A program made the position numbers and the translations under genes. A stretch of DNA of 64,000 nt from Vitrella brassicaformis (Eukaryota; Sar; Vitrellaceae). Shown here piece by piece: positions 11,907 through 23,671 of the stretch. The stretch lies in NCBI GenBank assembly GCA_001179505.1, contig CDMY01000472.1:2599-66598 (forward strand). The letters run 5' to 3'. The stretch's first letter is position 1; every line of letters starts with the position of its first letter. Below the pieces are notes generated by a model that saw nothing but the letters and a program-made list of their open reading frames with translations, made no database searches and was not told the origin of the DNA.

Positions 11907-13712
11907 TCACGGCGTCACCCCGTCCACCACGTCATTCAGAGCCTCCACGCCATTGCCATTGCCATTGCTGTAGTCGGCCTTGTCAGCCTCATTGGGGGAG
12001 GGCGTTGGGGTGGGGGTGAGGTTGACGGCGAAGACCTCCATGGCGAAGTGGGGCGGCGCGTGGCGATCGCTCTTATCCTTCACACACAACACACACACGC
12101 GCACGTGTGTGTGACGTGTGTGACGTTGACCTTGGGCGACTGACTGACCTTGCTCAGCTTGTCCAGCTGGTGCTTCTCGATGCGCGCACACAGGTCGTAG
12201 GCCGGCATGGCGTCGGGCTGCAGCAGCGGCACTCTCGAGGGGCTCCTGCTGCCCATGCCCCTGAGGCTGTGCTTGGTGACGGGGCTCGCCACATCAGACC
12301 AGCTGCCGCCGTCACCACCTCCCCCACTGCCACCACAGTCATTTTCATAGGCCTCCGCCTCGTTGTCCGCCACCGCCCCCGCCCCCGCTGTGTCGCCGCC
12401 ATTCTCGCTGTCATTCTCAGTGCGGTCGATGCCGTCATGGCCAGCATGGGGACCACCACCACCTCTGCTTTTGTTCTTGTTCTTGGAGGTGAAATCGCAC
12501 ATTTCCACCTCAATGGGGTTGCCACTGGTGCTGTTGGTGGGATGGTTGGCATGTGCAGGGGAGGGCGCGGGGGCCTGTGTGTCGGTGGGGCTGCCCGCCG
12601 CTGGCAGAGACAATGATTGGTGGCTCACACGACGCCTGACACAGACAGACAGACACACAGACATGGGGCAAGGCTGTGTGTCGAGTCGAGGGGGCGGAGG
12701 GGAGCGCTCGACTCGACTGACATGAAGTGTGTGCAGATCCACGCGGCGAGCTTGAAGTGGGTCGACCGGGTGTCCTTGACTCGGATCACAAAGTCGTTGT
12801 CCACACACACAGCGCTCTCGAAGATCTGATTGATGACCACCACCACCACACAACATCACACCAATCCCCCATGTGTTCAAGCTTCCTGACATGACAGACA
12901 CCATCGCCATTGCTTACGAGCTCGACGTAGCAGGCATTCCACTCGCCGGTTTTGCGGGTCCTCAGCCTCCCCGGCGCGTCGCTGCTCTGCATCACCACCG
13001 AGCCGTCACGCTTCTCAATCACCAGCCACAGCACCAGCCGATCAATGAGCGACCGATACGACAAAGACCAAGGCCCTAACCTGACCACACACACACACAC
13101 ACACTCCCTGTGTGTCTGCTGGCAGGGGGAGGGGTGATGGTGGTGGCTACCTGATGCGTGTCAGCTTGATGAGAGGGCTGTGTGTGTCGGTGAGGGGGTT
13201 GCCCAGGATGGGCATCGGCAGCGTCGGGGCGGGGGTGATCAGCGCGGCGAAATGATGCACAAACCGACGCTGCGACGGGATCGTCACCCCCTGCAGGAGG
13301 ATGAAGACAATACACAACACACACACACACATACACACACACCAGATACGATACACCCATCTCCGTCTCTGTCTCGCTGCTTTCTCTTTCTCCTGACCCA
13401 CCCGTCCATCGATGGTGCGTGCCTTGGCGTAGAGCCGAAGGGCCGCATCGGGGTTGGCGCACGCCTGATTGGGTGATTGGTTGGTTGACGGAAGAACCCA
13501 ACACACACCACACAGCACACAGAACACACAGCACACACAGCACACACAGCACACACCACACAGCACACAAGAGCACAGAGCAACACGACCATTTTCATTG
13601 TTTCCGCACCCTCACACGCCCGCCAACCCACCCTTGTGTAAAGCAGCAGAGCAGAGACCATGACGCCCGTGCGGCCCTTCCCGGCCTGACAGAGGCAGGG
13701 AGGGAGGGAGGG

Positions 13713-13743
<31 letters not shown>

Positions 13744-14501
13744 TGGTTGCTCACTTTGCAGTGCACGGCGAGGACGTTTTCTTTGCTCTCCTTCAGCCAC
13801 TCGACGGAATCCTCACAGAAGGACAGCATCATCCTACACACACACATCAGGCACACACACACACACACACACATCAGGCAGGCAGACAGACATGCACACA
13901 CACTCTCTCTCTCTTTCTCTCTCTGTCTCTGTGTGTTGTGTGTTACTTGATGGGTGGGGGGGTGTGGTCCTTGAAGGGGTAGCACACCAGCCGCCCGTCG
14001 AACGTCTTGCAAGGGTACTGACGCTCAGACTCGCTGCACAAGTTAACCACCTACACACACACACACACGCACACACACGCACACAGAGGCTCGCCTTCCG
14101 CCATTCATCAAAACGTCCCCTCCCTTCTCCTCCTCTGAGGTACCTCAGCTTACCCGGTAGCTGTCGCCGTGCTGGTGGTCGAGGTACTTCCGCACCTGCC
14201 GTCGGGGATTGCGGAAGAGCGCCTCAATCCCTATAGCCGGGAAACCCATCGCTATCACACGACTCGTTATGTAACTGACGAACACACACACACAACTGGA
14301 TGGATGGATGGATGGATGGATGGAGGCGCACACACGAACCTACCTCAGGTCGAGGTCGTAGTCCGTCCACACCAGCCGCCTTTTGCGCTTGGACACAAGC
14401 ACCCGGAGCGAGCGGCTCACTTTGAAAGGCACCGCGAAGGCAGAACGCACCACGGGCTCACCACTTCTGCAAACACACACACACACACACACACAGACAG
14501 A

Positions 14502-14533
<32 letters not shown>

Positions 14534-15737
14534 TGCACTTGGCCTTCGTTGCGGTGCGCGTGAAGGCCTGCCGTACTGTTTGGTCCGCTTGACGCAGTTG
14601 TCAGGCTGCTCCGTGTGACGGCCTCCAGGCGATGGCAGAGAAGCCATCCTGACCCGGAACCTCCGCTTCTTGGGGGGCGGCGCTCCCAACCTCCTCCCCG
14701 ACGCACCACCGGGATGGTTCTCGCTGTCCGGCTTGCTCACAGGGCCTTCCCTGGCTGACAGTGCCGGGGAGCTGCCCACACACATCCACAGCCATCCACA
14801 CACACACACACACACACAGATGTCCTCTCCTCAGTGTCATCCTTTCCCCCCAGCCACCGACCTGTTTGGCTGCGCCTGCTGCTGCAGATCGAGTGCATCG
14901 CCGCTCATGGACATGGGCGTGTAGGTGTAGCTATGCCGCCGCCGAGCAGACTGCGCCTGCCCCCCTCCCCCTCTCTCTCCTCTGCTGTGCTGCTGCGAGG
15001 CCTTCTTGTTTGTGCAGGAGGGGGGCGTTTCGCAGGCTGGCGGGTCCGAGTGGTGGGACGGCAGCGCTTCCAGCTCGATGACCACCGGCCCACCACCACC
15101 ACCACCACCACCAGCTGCACTTCTTGCACACGGCGAGGACACAGACAAGTGGTGGTGGAGATGCTGGTGGTGATTGGGTGGCTGTGGCTGTCGGGTGCAG
15201 GGCGGGCTGCAGGGGGTGGTGGCGAAGGGGGCGGGGTGGTCGTCCTCCATGTCGAGAAGCATCGTCTCGGACACTGGGTCGATGCCGTCCTCATCGCTCA
15301 GAGGCTAAACGTGCCACAAAAAGACACACACACACACAGACAGATAGACAAACAGACAGCTGTGTTGCGGTGTGTGCTCTGTCATCGTCTTTGCACATAC
15401 GGACCTCCTGCGCTCCTCGCCGGTCATCGCCCGCAGCGTCAAGAGCAGCCTCACCGCTCCCGTCGACAACATCAAGATCATCCTCGTCGAGCGGCAGGAA
15501 GCCAAGCAAATCGTGCCGCTCGCTCTCCACAGCCAGAAGCACGGCAGGAGGCCTGTGTGAGTGGGAGTGGGAGTGACGACGGCCGCCCCTTGTCGCTGCT
15601 GCTGCTGCTGATCTGCCTGAGTGGTCCGCGTGGCTGCCTCGTTGAGTCGGGCGGCTGCTGCTGCTGCTGGCGGCGTGAGGTGCTGTGGCGGCTCTGCCGC
15701 ACCACCGTCCGCACAGAAACATCGCTGTGAGAGTCAA
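11907..15737 (-). CDS. PTEN-like: PTEN-like phosphoinositide 3-phosphatase (14 exons)
   Basis: PTEN enzymes remove the 3-phosphate of PI(3,4,5)P3. Exons in transcription order: 15405-15737, 14862-15304, 14577-14771, 14344-14466, 14154-14274, 13947-14050, 13755-13833, 13632-13685, 13402-13464, 13151-13290, 12918-13080, 12722-12825, 12149-12635, 11907-12077. All phases match, giving 859 residues and TGA. The phosphatase domain shows YDLDLSYIT, IAMGFP, NLCSE, FKDH and the P-loop HCKAGKGRTG (464-473; nucleophile Cys465, Arg471), split by intron 7 between HCK and AGK. The PTEN-specific basic P-loop lysines are present. TIPSQRRF marks the end of the domain, and a C2-like domain follows, with a long Gly/Asn/Asp-rich loop in exon 13. 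The N-terminal 300 residues are low-complexity (poly-Ser, poly-Gly, poly-Gln) and have no counterpart in human PTEN. The start is the least certain point; an ATG at 15753 in another frame is possible. Confidence 0.93.
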
Positions 15738-16239
15738 TGACCGAGATTCGCATCGGGGAGCGGTTTAGAGCAGTTCCCCCGGCGAGTGGATCGCTTACAT
15801 TCCTTCACTTCCCGGCTGAGCCAGTGCACCGCACACGGATACCGCACGATTGCACCTCAATGAAAAGAGCCAACCGCCGAGGAGTCTCTCTGAGCACATT
15901 GGTTTGTTTTCGCTTGTCTCACGGCCAGGAAGGAAATCGAAGGACGTTCAGCGTGTCCTCCCCCCTTACGAAGAAAAGGGCACACAGCAAGACAGTCACC
16001 CCCAGTGTGAATGCACGCAGCCATAATAAAGACCGCGGCAAAATGACACATCATCATCATCATCACCACGCAAAGCATAACACACATCACATGATATCAC
16101 ACACCGAGGGCAGCAGAACGTACTGAGACCGCCAGCCGGCCGCGGCAATCCAGAAAGGAGTCGGCCGACAGAGAGAGTGACAAAAAGGGCCCCTTTCTCT
16201 GTCTGTCTGTCTGTCTGTCTGTCTGGGTGGCTAAGGCCG
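15738..16239. promoter_or_regulatory. Upstream region of the PTEN-like gene
   Basis: About 500 bp separates the PTEN-like start (-) from the 3' end of the next gene, also on the minus strand. It contains the PTEN promoter and 5' UTR by position. I see a TCATCATC run near 16052-16066 and a TCTG microsatellite at 16198-16225, but no confident element. Confidence 0.35.
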
Positions 16240-17842
16240 CTATGCGAGCGCCTTAGCAACCTCACGCGCGAAGAGCGTCGCGCCCAGCTCGAACGTGGTT
16301 GCAAACCACACCACCACCAGATCCCTCCCAGGGGACACATAAAGTCCCTGGCCGAATATGCCACCCTGACCGATCGACGGACGCAATACACACACGCACA
16401 CAGAGAGGGGTTGATGGATGGTGCGTCAGTGAGTGAGTCAGCCACGTACCTTGAAGATGTCGCCGTCGGCGAATACGGCGTCCTACTGCTGGCTGTTGTA
16501 TAGAGGCTCCTCCGCAAAGCCCTCCGCCATGCGCCTCATAATGTCGATATTCGCGCCGCTCGAGTCCACCCGGCCCCCCGTCTGAATGCGGTCGAGGTAG
16601 GCCGCCGACACCACCGATTTGTCAGAAGCGCTCGGCGTGTAGATCATCCCATACCTGCCGAAGTCGCGCAAGCGCGAAGCGAACAAACCGTGTCCGAGCG
16701 CCGTCAAGCCGTCGGGCGTGAGAGCCACCACAGCGTCGCCCTCCGCTCCCATCTTCCCCCAGATCCTCTCTTGCACCAGTGCCGCCCAGGTGCGGTTTTC
16801 CACTGCCTCTGCCAGGTCCACCAGCAGCTGGGTGGCGGCGGATGTGTAGCCCACCACCTCTCCCGGCGCGTGGAGCTTCTCGAGCAACAGCAGGACATCA
16901 CGAAGGGGGAGCACCTGGCCCTCTGGGTTTGGCTCGCCGAACTCGGCGGCAAAGACGCGCCGGATCCCAGAAGAGGGGTCCCGCTGCGTCGCCTGTGTTT
17001 CCTCTGCAACAAAGACAGACAGACAGACAGACAGACAGAGAGAGAGGGAGCTCCTCCCAGTCACTGAGCTCATTGATGTGTCGAGCTGGTGGTTGCTGAC
17101 GGCGCGTACCCACATCGAGCCCCAGCCTCATGTCAAGCGCGTCGATGACCTTGATATCTGCCAGGGCCGATGCGTTCGCCTTGTCTGCCAGGTAGGGGAT
17201 GTAGGCCGACAGAGGCTCCTGCTGGTCGACCTTGCCCTCGTCCACCAGCTGCCCCACGATGAGGCTGGGAACCGTCTTGGTCGACGACATCCACAAGTGC
17301 AGATCTTCAGGCCGCATGCCCGGATAGGCCTCGAACAAGATGGCCCCCCGGTGGATGACCAGAAAGGCCTGCATGCGCGAGGCTGGGTGCCTGAGGAAGT
17401 CGTCCAGTGACATCTCGCCGAGGCTTGTGTTCGCCCGGATGGAGCCGATGTCAATCTCGACGCCGACGTCAGCACCAACAGGCAGCTCGGCGACCGACCC
17501 ATTTCGCCTGATGACGCTGCTTGGGTGGAACTCGGAGACATGGCCGTTGTAGTAGAGCGCCACATCGCCTGGGTCAAGTCAACACAAATCAAATCGTCAC
17601 ACACACAGGAGGTCAGATGTCAGATGTGATGCATACGTACCAGCGAGAAGCAGCGTGTCGAGGGAGAAGTTGGCCTTGATGCGATGGATGGCGTCGAGGC
17701 CAATCCCCTCCCTGACTGCGCTCACGGGCATCATCGGGCCGACGCCCTCCTCTGCATCCGCCGAGATCTGACCTCCTGCGATGGGCAAACACACCACCAC
17801 CACCGCCACCACCGCCAACACGCCTATCAGGACAGCCATCAC
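16240..17842 (-). CDS. Beta-lactamase-fold serine hydrolase with in-frame TAG (4 exons)
   Basis: Exons are 17641-17842, 17110-17568, 16450-17003 and 16240-16365, phases matching, 447 codons with a terminal TAG. An N-terminal hydrophobic segment (MMAVLIGVLAVVAVVVV) is a signal peptide or anchor. WMSSTK supplies the SxxK motif (Ser162, Lys165), and GYTSAA fits the second catalytic position. The last exon has GQGLYVSPGRDLVVVWF, typical of the C-terminus of 6-aminohexanoate-dimer-hydrolase-like members. Exon 3 carries TAG at 16483-16485 (codon 394) in YNSQQ-TAG-DAVFADGDIFK. The family has Trp at this place (a QWD block), so the change looks like TGG to TAG. Everything after it is still well conserved. 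The protein differs strongly from the hydrolase at 4821-6110, so this is not a recent duplicate. It is either a freshly inactivated gene or one rescued at the RNA or translation level. Confidence 0.78.
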
Positions 17843-17920
17843 GGCGTAGAGAAGAGTTGGTGTCAGATCTCGATGCTCGTGAAACAGATTTTTCGTTTAC
17901 GGAGGGACAGGGGGAAGGAG
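17843..17920. promoter_or_regulatory. 78-bp bidirectional promoter
   Basis: Only 78 bp separates the start codon of the minus-strand hydrolase (17842) from that of the plus-strand RG-rich gene (17921). Both promoters and 5' UTRs must overlap here. The segment contains TCTCGATGCTCG and a T-rich GATTTTTCGTTT block. Confidence 0.5.
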
Positions 17921-20582
17921 ATGACGGACGGGGCGGCGCTTGAGGTAGTCCCCGATAGTAGGGATGAGCCCGAGGCAGCTGCAGCTCTGCAGCAGCAGGA
18001 GCGGCAGGAGCAGCAGGAGGAGCGGCAGGAGGAGCGGCAGGAGGAGCCCGAGGCTCCCACCAAGGCTCTGCGGTGGTGGGAGCAGCCGCCATACGTCAAA
18101 GGACCGCCAGCAGGACACACCACCAGCACCGCCTCTAACAAACACGTAAGTGCGGCAGGAGGGGAGACCTCCCTCCCTCGAGGAAACACCCACACCACGG
18201 CACACCACACCATCCAGTGCAGTGTGTCGGATGTGTCGGATGTGGTGGATGGATGGATGGATGGATGGATGGATGGGCTCACAGGTGCACGTCGTAGATG
18301 CTGACCATGGTTCTGAGAGGAGCTACGGGACGAGCGAGGCGTCGGGGGCGGCCGGGGGAGGGGGAGGCGTGGGGGTGGGACCAGGACCATCGGCTGCCAT
18401 GGGTGCCGGTGATGGGGGAGACTGTACGGGGGAGATGGCCGATAGACGGGCATACAGCGGGACGGTACCACACATAAGATAACACACACAGAGGGAGAGG
18501 GAGAGGGAGAAGCACCATTGAACCGGTTTCCTTGGTGCACACAGGCTTCGCCTGCAGGGGAGGTGTCTGAGCGTTCCGGGGTGTCGCACACCACATCCGC
18601 CACATCCGCCACATCCGACACGACAGAGGTGAGTGGCAGAGAGCACTAGCACGGCCTGCACCTTCTCTTATGGTGTGCGTGTGTGTGTGTGTGAGCAGGA
18701 TAGCTACAACTTGCTGGACCTCCGCAACGCCGACAACTTCACACCCAGTGAGTAGGACAGCATAGAGCAGGCAACGAACACCCCCACCCCTCCCTCAATC
18801 CATCCATCCATCCATCGTGGTGCCTGCGCCAATTCGTGCAGAGGAGATCGACATCCGCAATCAGCTGCTGGACGTCATCAAGATGGGCCCCAGCTACATC
18901 GACGCCGCCCAGGCCGTCCTCGTCGCCAGTATGCGCTACGTTAGCACCGTCGCCGACAGCACACAGGACGACATAGTCAAGCTCGAGCAGCTCTACCATC
19001 GGCACACACACCCACACATCCACAGGGGGAAGGGCATGAGCATGGAGGCGTTCAAGCAAACAAGGAACGAGGTGATCGTCTCGGCGACGAGGCGGGCGAT
19101 AGACAAGCTGCGGGGGCAAAAGGCGAAAGCGAAGGCGACAGACAACAATGCTGGCCGAGAGGAGGGGGATGGTGGAGAGGGTGCGGGGGCGGGGGCGGGG
19201 GAGGGAGAGTGGGACCAGGAGGAGTGGGACAGAGCCAGGGGGCGGAGGGGAGGAGGATACGGACCTAGCAATGGTGGGTGTGGATCGGCGAGACTTCACC
19301 ACACCACGCCACGCCACGGCCCAACTCACGCCGAACTCATTCCTCTCTCCGCCTCTGTCCATGTGTGCGTTGTGTGTCCGTGTGTGTGTCCGTGTGTCCG
19401 TGTGTGTGTGTGTGTGAGTGTGTGCAGGTAGCAGATACCCTCGTCGCAGTGAGCGCTTCGAGCCCTATGGCAGAGGGAGAGGGAGAGGGGGAGGCCGCTA
19501 CAGGTGACAGCAGACGACACCGTCCATCCATCAGTATGTCTGTGAGCAAAAGTGTGTGTGTGTATGTGTGTATGGGCAGCAGTAGGTCGCCGCGTGATGA
19601 CGCAGAAGACTATGAGCATGAGCAAACCCAGCAGCAGCGCGCCGCAGTCAACAACATGCCACCGTACGCTGCAAACAAACATTGGATGGACACATCACAT
19701 CAAGGAATGAACGAAAGACGCGACAAGTGGCTGTGTGTGCACTGCACTGACTGCAGTGGCCACGTGCCGTATTGCCCACCTCCGCCGCCGCCGCCCTCGA
19801 TCTCGATGATGACTGGTGTGGGTGCCGCCGGATATGGGAGTGGCGGGTCAGTGAGGGAGAGGGAGAGAGAGAGAGAGGGAGGGAGGGAGGGAGGGAGGGA
19901 GAGGGGGAGACTTTGAGACACACACACACAAGAGGACCCCCACAGAGGCTCTCTCCCTGTCTGTCTCTCTCTTTGTCCCTCATCATTTGTTCAGGAGGGT
20001 GAGAGGGGACTTTGTTCCGCCCCCACCACCGGCACCAGCACCAGGCTGCTACAAGTAACCGAAGCATCCATCCATTCATTCATCCATCATCCATTTATCC
20101 AATTCTCTCGTTCATACTGCCTGCCTCCATCAAGTGGGTCGCCCCCCATGGCACCAGGAGGCTTCGCTGCGAGCCCGACTTACCACTACCTTCGCCAGAC
20201 TCCCACACACACATACGCGGCGACACACACACACCTCATGGGGCCGCCGCCAATGTCAGCGCCGCCAACACCCACACACACACACACACAGTGTGTGGGC
20301 TGTCGGGGGATGAGTGTGTGTTGGTTCGCTGTGTTGGTGCACTGGCAGGTTTGCGCCTCATGCGCCTCGGATGCCGGCTGGCGTGTATCGACCGCCCCAA
20401 CCACCAGGCGCACCTATGATCCCTGGGTGAGTGAGTGAGTGGGGGGCTGGGTGGGCAAGTCGATGGCGACACACAAACACATGCATGGGGTCCATGTGGT
20501 GGTTGGTGTGTGCGTGTGTGTGTGTTGCAGGGGGCCGGGTGTGCAGTTCGGCATGGGGCGACCACCACCCCCTATGCCGTGA
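17921..20582 (+). CDS. RG-rich and proline-rich protein of unknown function (11 exons)
   Basis: Exons: 17921-18145, 18285-18464, 18545-18628, 18699-18747, 18842-19273, 19428-19503, 19580-19846, 19995-20054, 20135-20254, 20349-20426, 20531-20582. All phases agree and the product is 540 residues ending in TGA. The order of features is an acidic Gln/Glu/Arg stretch (residues 20-45), Gly-rich linkers, one helical segment (EIDIRNQLLDVIK... in exon 5), an RG cluster GRGRGRGGGRYR (exon 6), a possible Cys-rich site CVHCTDCSGHVPYC (exon 7), and a Pro/Gly/Met tail. RG boxes plus proline-rich tails are typical of RNA-binding and RNP-granule proteins, so an RNA-related role is an inference from composition. 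I do not recognise the family. The 3' half consists of short exons separated by repeat-filled introns, and exon choice there (especially 20135-20254) rests on frame and composition only. Confidence 0.65.
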
Positions 20583-21959
20583 TTGACCGACGACGGAGGA
20601 CGAGTAGTCGACCGAGACAGACAGACATATACACATAGATAGCGCACACACGAGGGGGGAGGGAGGGAGGGAGGGGTTCTATTGATAGGTGGGGGCTGCT
20701 ATGACGTGTTGGATTGGTAGTCGATGTGTGTGTGTGAGAGGGATTTGTTGACATTCATCCATCCGTCGACCAGATCATCAGATTGACCAGCTGTGTTGTT
20801 ACTTGAATGCATTCATCAGTCTCTCTTTCTTTCAACGCCCAGCCAGCCAGCAATCAAGCCAACACACAAACAAACAAATATTCCCTGGAATCCAACACGT
20901 GTGATGCAAGCAAGTGTCAGTGTCCCAAAGTGGATGGATGGATGGTGTCTGTTTACACATGACGACAGGCATGACAACACGGAACACGGAAGCAACAGTG
21001 AATGAGTGTGTCTGTGTGTGGTCGTCGGTGGAGCTCTGTGTGTGTGTGTGTGTGCCCCAACCTCATCCCACCCCCGCCGCCCCAACCAACCCCAACAGCC
21101 CAACCATCCCGGCCCAGCTCAGTGGACAGACAGACAGACAGAAAGGTAGACAGCAACAGAGAGAGAGAGAGAGAGAGACGGATCGACAGACGGCCGGCCG
21201 GCAGCAGCAAATTAAAAGACCGGCAAGCCCCACGCACCCACCCATCCCCACCCCCCAGCCCCACCGACGCACATGTGGTCGACGGAAGCCATACACCCAC
21301 CCACTCACTCACTCCACTGCCTTTCTGTCTGCCCGAGAAAACCGCAGAGAGAGGGAGTGGGGGAGAGGGAGGGGGGAAATGAGTCCCCTGGCTCCTCCGT
21401 CCTCTCTGCTCTCTGCTTATCCTTCCCGACATTGTCGTGTGTGTGATATCTTACATAGATGGTCATGATGCCATTCCNNNNNNNNNNNNNNNNNNNNNNN
21501 NNNNNNNNNNNNNNNNNNNNNNNNNNNNNNNNNNNNNNNNNNNNNNNNNNNNNNNNNNNNNNNNNNNNNNNNNNNNNNNNNNNNNNNNNNNNNNNNNNNN
21601 NNNNNNNNNNNNNNNNNNNNNNNNNNNNNNNNNNNNNNNNNNNNNNNNNNNNNNNNNNNNNNNNNNNNNNNNNNNNNNNNNNNNNNNNNNNNNNNNNNNN
21701 NNNNNNNNNNNNNNNNNNNNNNNNNNNNNNNNNNNNNNNNNNNNNNNNNNNNNNNNNNNNNNNNNNNNNNNNNNNNNCCCTCTCCCCCCCGTCTCCCCGC
21801 TATGGTACGACAAGAGTCAATCAATCAGCCAGTCAGTGTCCGATCGGTCAATCCACCCACCACCATACACACACACACATACATACGTACAGCCCGGCGG
21901 CCCGGTCAAAACGAACCACACCCCCCCACGGCCCCAACGCCCCCACGGCATATGGCGTA
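20583..21959. other. Intergenic region with assembly gap
   Basis: This separates two convergent genes. It contains GGGAGG repeats near 20656-20675, CAGACAGA and GAGAGA tracts at 21120-21180, and 300 N at 21478-21777. No gene signal is visible on either side of the gap. Confidence 0.6.
21478..21777. other. Assembly gap of 300 N
   Basis: A run of exactly 300 N, the same size as the second gap at 34428-34727, so the length is a placeholder. It is flanked by CCATTCC and CCCTCTCC. Confidence 0.98.
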
Positions 21960-23639
21960 TCAGGACTCGCCGCCCTTGCTGTCGTAGAGACGGCATATCC
22001 TACACACACACACACACACACACGAAGATAGAGAGAGAGAGAGAGCCCTCGTGTCGTGAAGCGTCGTGTGTGCACTGCAGTGTCGTTGGGTGTGTGTTAC
22101 CTACCTGCCGAGTCCCTTGGTGCGCCCCTCGCGGAACAACAGGGGCAGGTCTAGCGCCAGGTACTCGGCGTGATACATGAACCTACACACACACACACAC
22201 ACACAACCACACAATCATACACACACATGGTGGCAGGTGTGTGTCAGATGGTGGATGGATGGATGGATGGGCGCACCTGAAGCGGATGGACCCCCTGTCG
22301 CCTGTCCGCAGGAGGTCCCCTGTGAGCGAGATGACCTGGGCGGACTGGCGGATCACGCCGCAGTGAATCACCGCCTGGTACCTGCACACAATCCACACAC
22401 ACATCCACACACAACCATCCCCCCCGGTGCATCTGTGTGTGTGTGAGTGTGCGCACCGTTCCTTGATGGTGGTCGCATGGTGGAGTATGACCACCTCGGC
22501 CTCGAACTCCCACGTGGCCTTGGGCACCGTAGAGCGATCCAACAACACCATACCCTGCACACACAACATTCAACGCTGTGGGCGTCACGTCAAAGGCCCT
22601 CTGGTCCTGTGGCAATGACATGACGGACCTTCCTGAAGTGGTTTCTCTTGAGCTGCTCCTTCTTGACCAGAGAGCGCAGGGCAAACGAGGCCGCCTGGCC
22701 TGAGACCACCTGCAGAGATGACAGACAACGACATCCAATGTGTGTGGGTGTGGGTGTGTGTGTGTGTGTGGGTGTGTGTGTGGCGGACTGCTCGCCTTGC
22801 TGACGGGGATGCGCTTGGAGTGAATCGACCGCACCAGCACCGGCCTGAAGTTGCCCGTCTTGTCGGGGCCCAACAGCACCTAAACACCACACACCACACA
22901 GACATCCAGTGGCCTCTCTCCCTCACTCCCTCTCTGTGCACCTGGCTGTTCTGCATGATCGTCCCGCTCTTCATGGTGCCCGCCACAACGATGCCCACTC
23001 CCGTCACCTACACACACACACACACACACACACACATCCATCCATCCATCCACTGCGACCACCCACACCCACACGCACACGCACACACACACCTGGTAGA
23101 CGCCGTCGATGTGGAACTCAGCGGGGTCAGAGGGCGGCCTGTACAGCCCGCAGTCCTCCACTCGGTTGACGATGCGCACCATGAAGTCGCGCAGGAACTC
23201 CAGGCCCTCCCCGGTCACGTTGGACACGGTGAAGATCGGGCACACCTTCACTCACACGCACACACACACAGACACAGACAGAGACAGAGACAGAGGGATG
23301 CTTCTGTGTGATGACTGCGACGGGGGGCAGGAGAGGGTTGGGGTATACCCTGTCGGACGCAATGCTCGATGCCGCAGCTACGATATCGTCGGCCTCACGG
23401 ATCACTGACACACACACACACAGAGATATCAACACACACACACTTTTGCCAACAAGAAGCACCGCTGTGGCGCCTCCCTCTCTGTTGTCTATCAGACGCA
23501 CCCAGGGGGAGCTTCTTGGCGGCGCTCGATTTGAGGAGTTTGCAGAGCTGCTGCATCGACTCCTTGTACTTGTTCTCCGGGGCTATGTCGATCTTCGTGA
23601 TGACGATAAACACCGGCACGCGCAATGCCAACGCTATAC

Positions 23640-23671
<32 letters not shown>

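Noticed and set aside
9650-11970. Many open frames of 60-176 codons
   Set aside because: Translations are runs of Cys/Val/Ser or His/Thr from CA/TG and CAGA repeats; no conservation can be argued.
13500-13580. GCACACACA-type repeat possibly coding
   Set aside because: It lies inside a PTEN intron between phase-matched exons.
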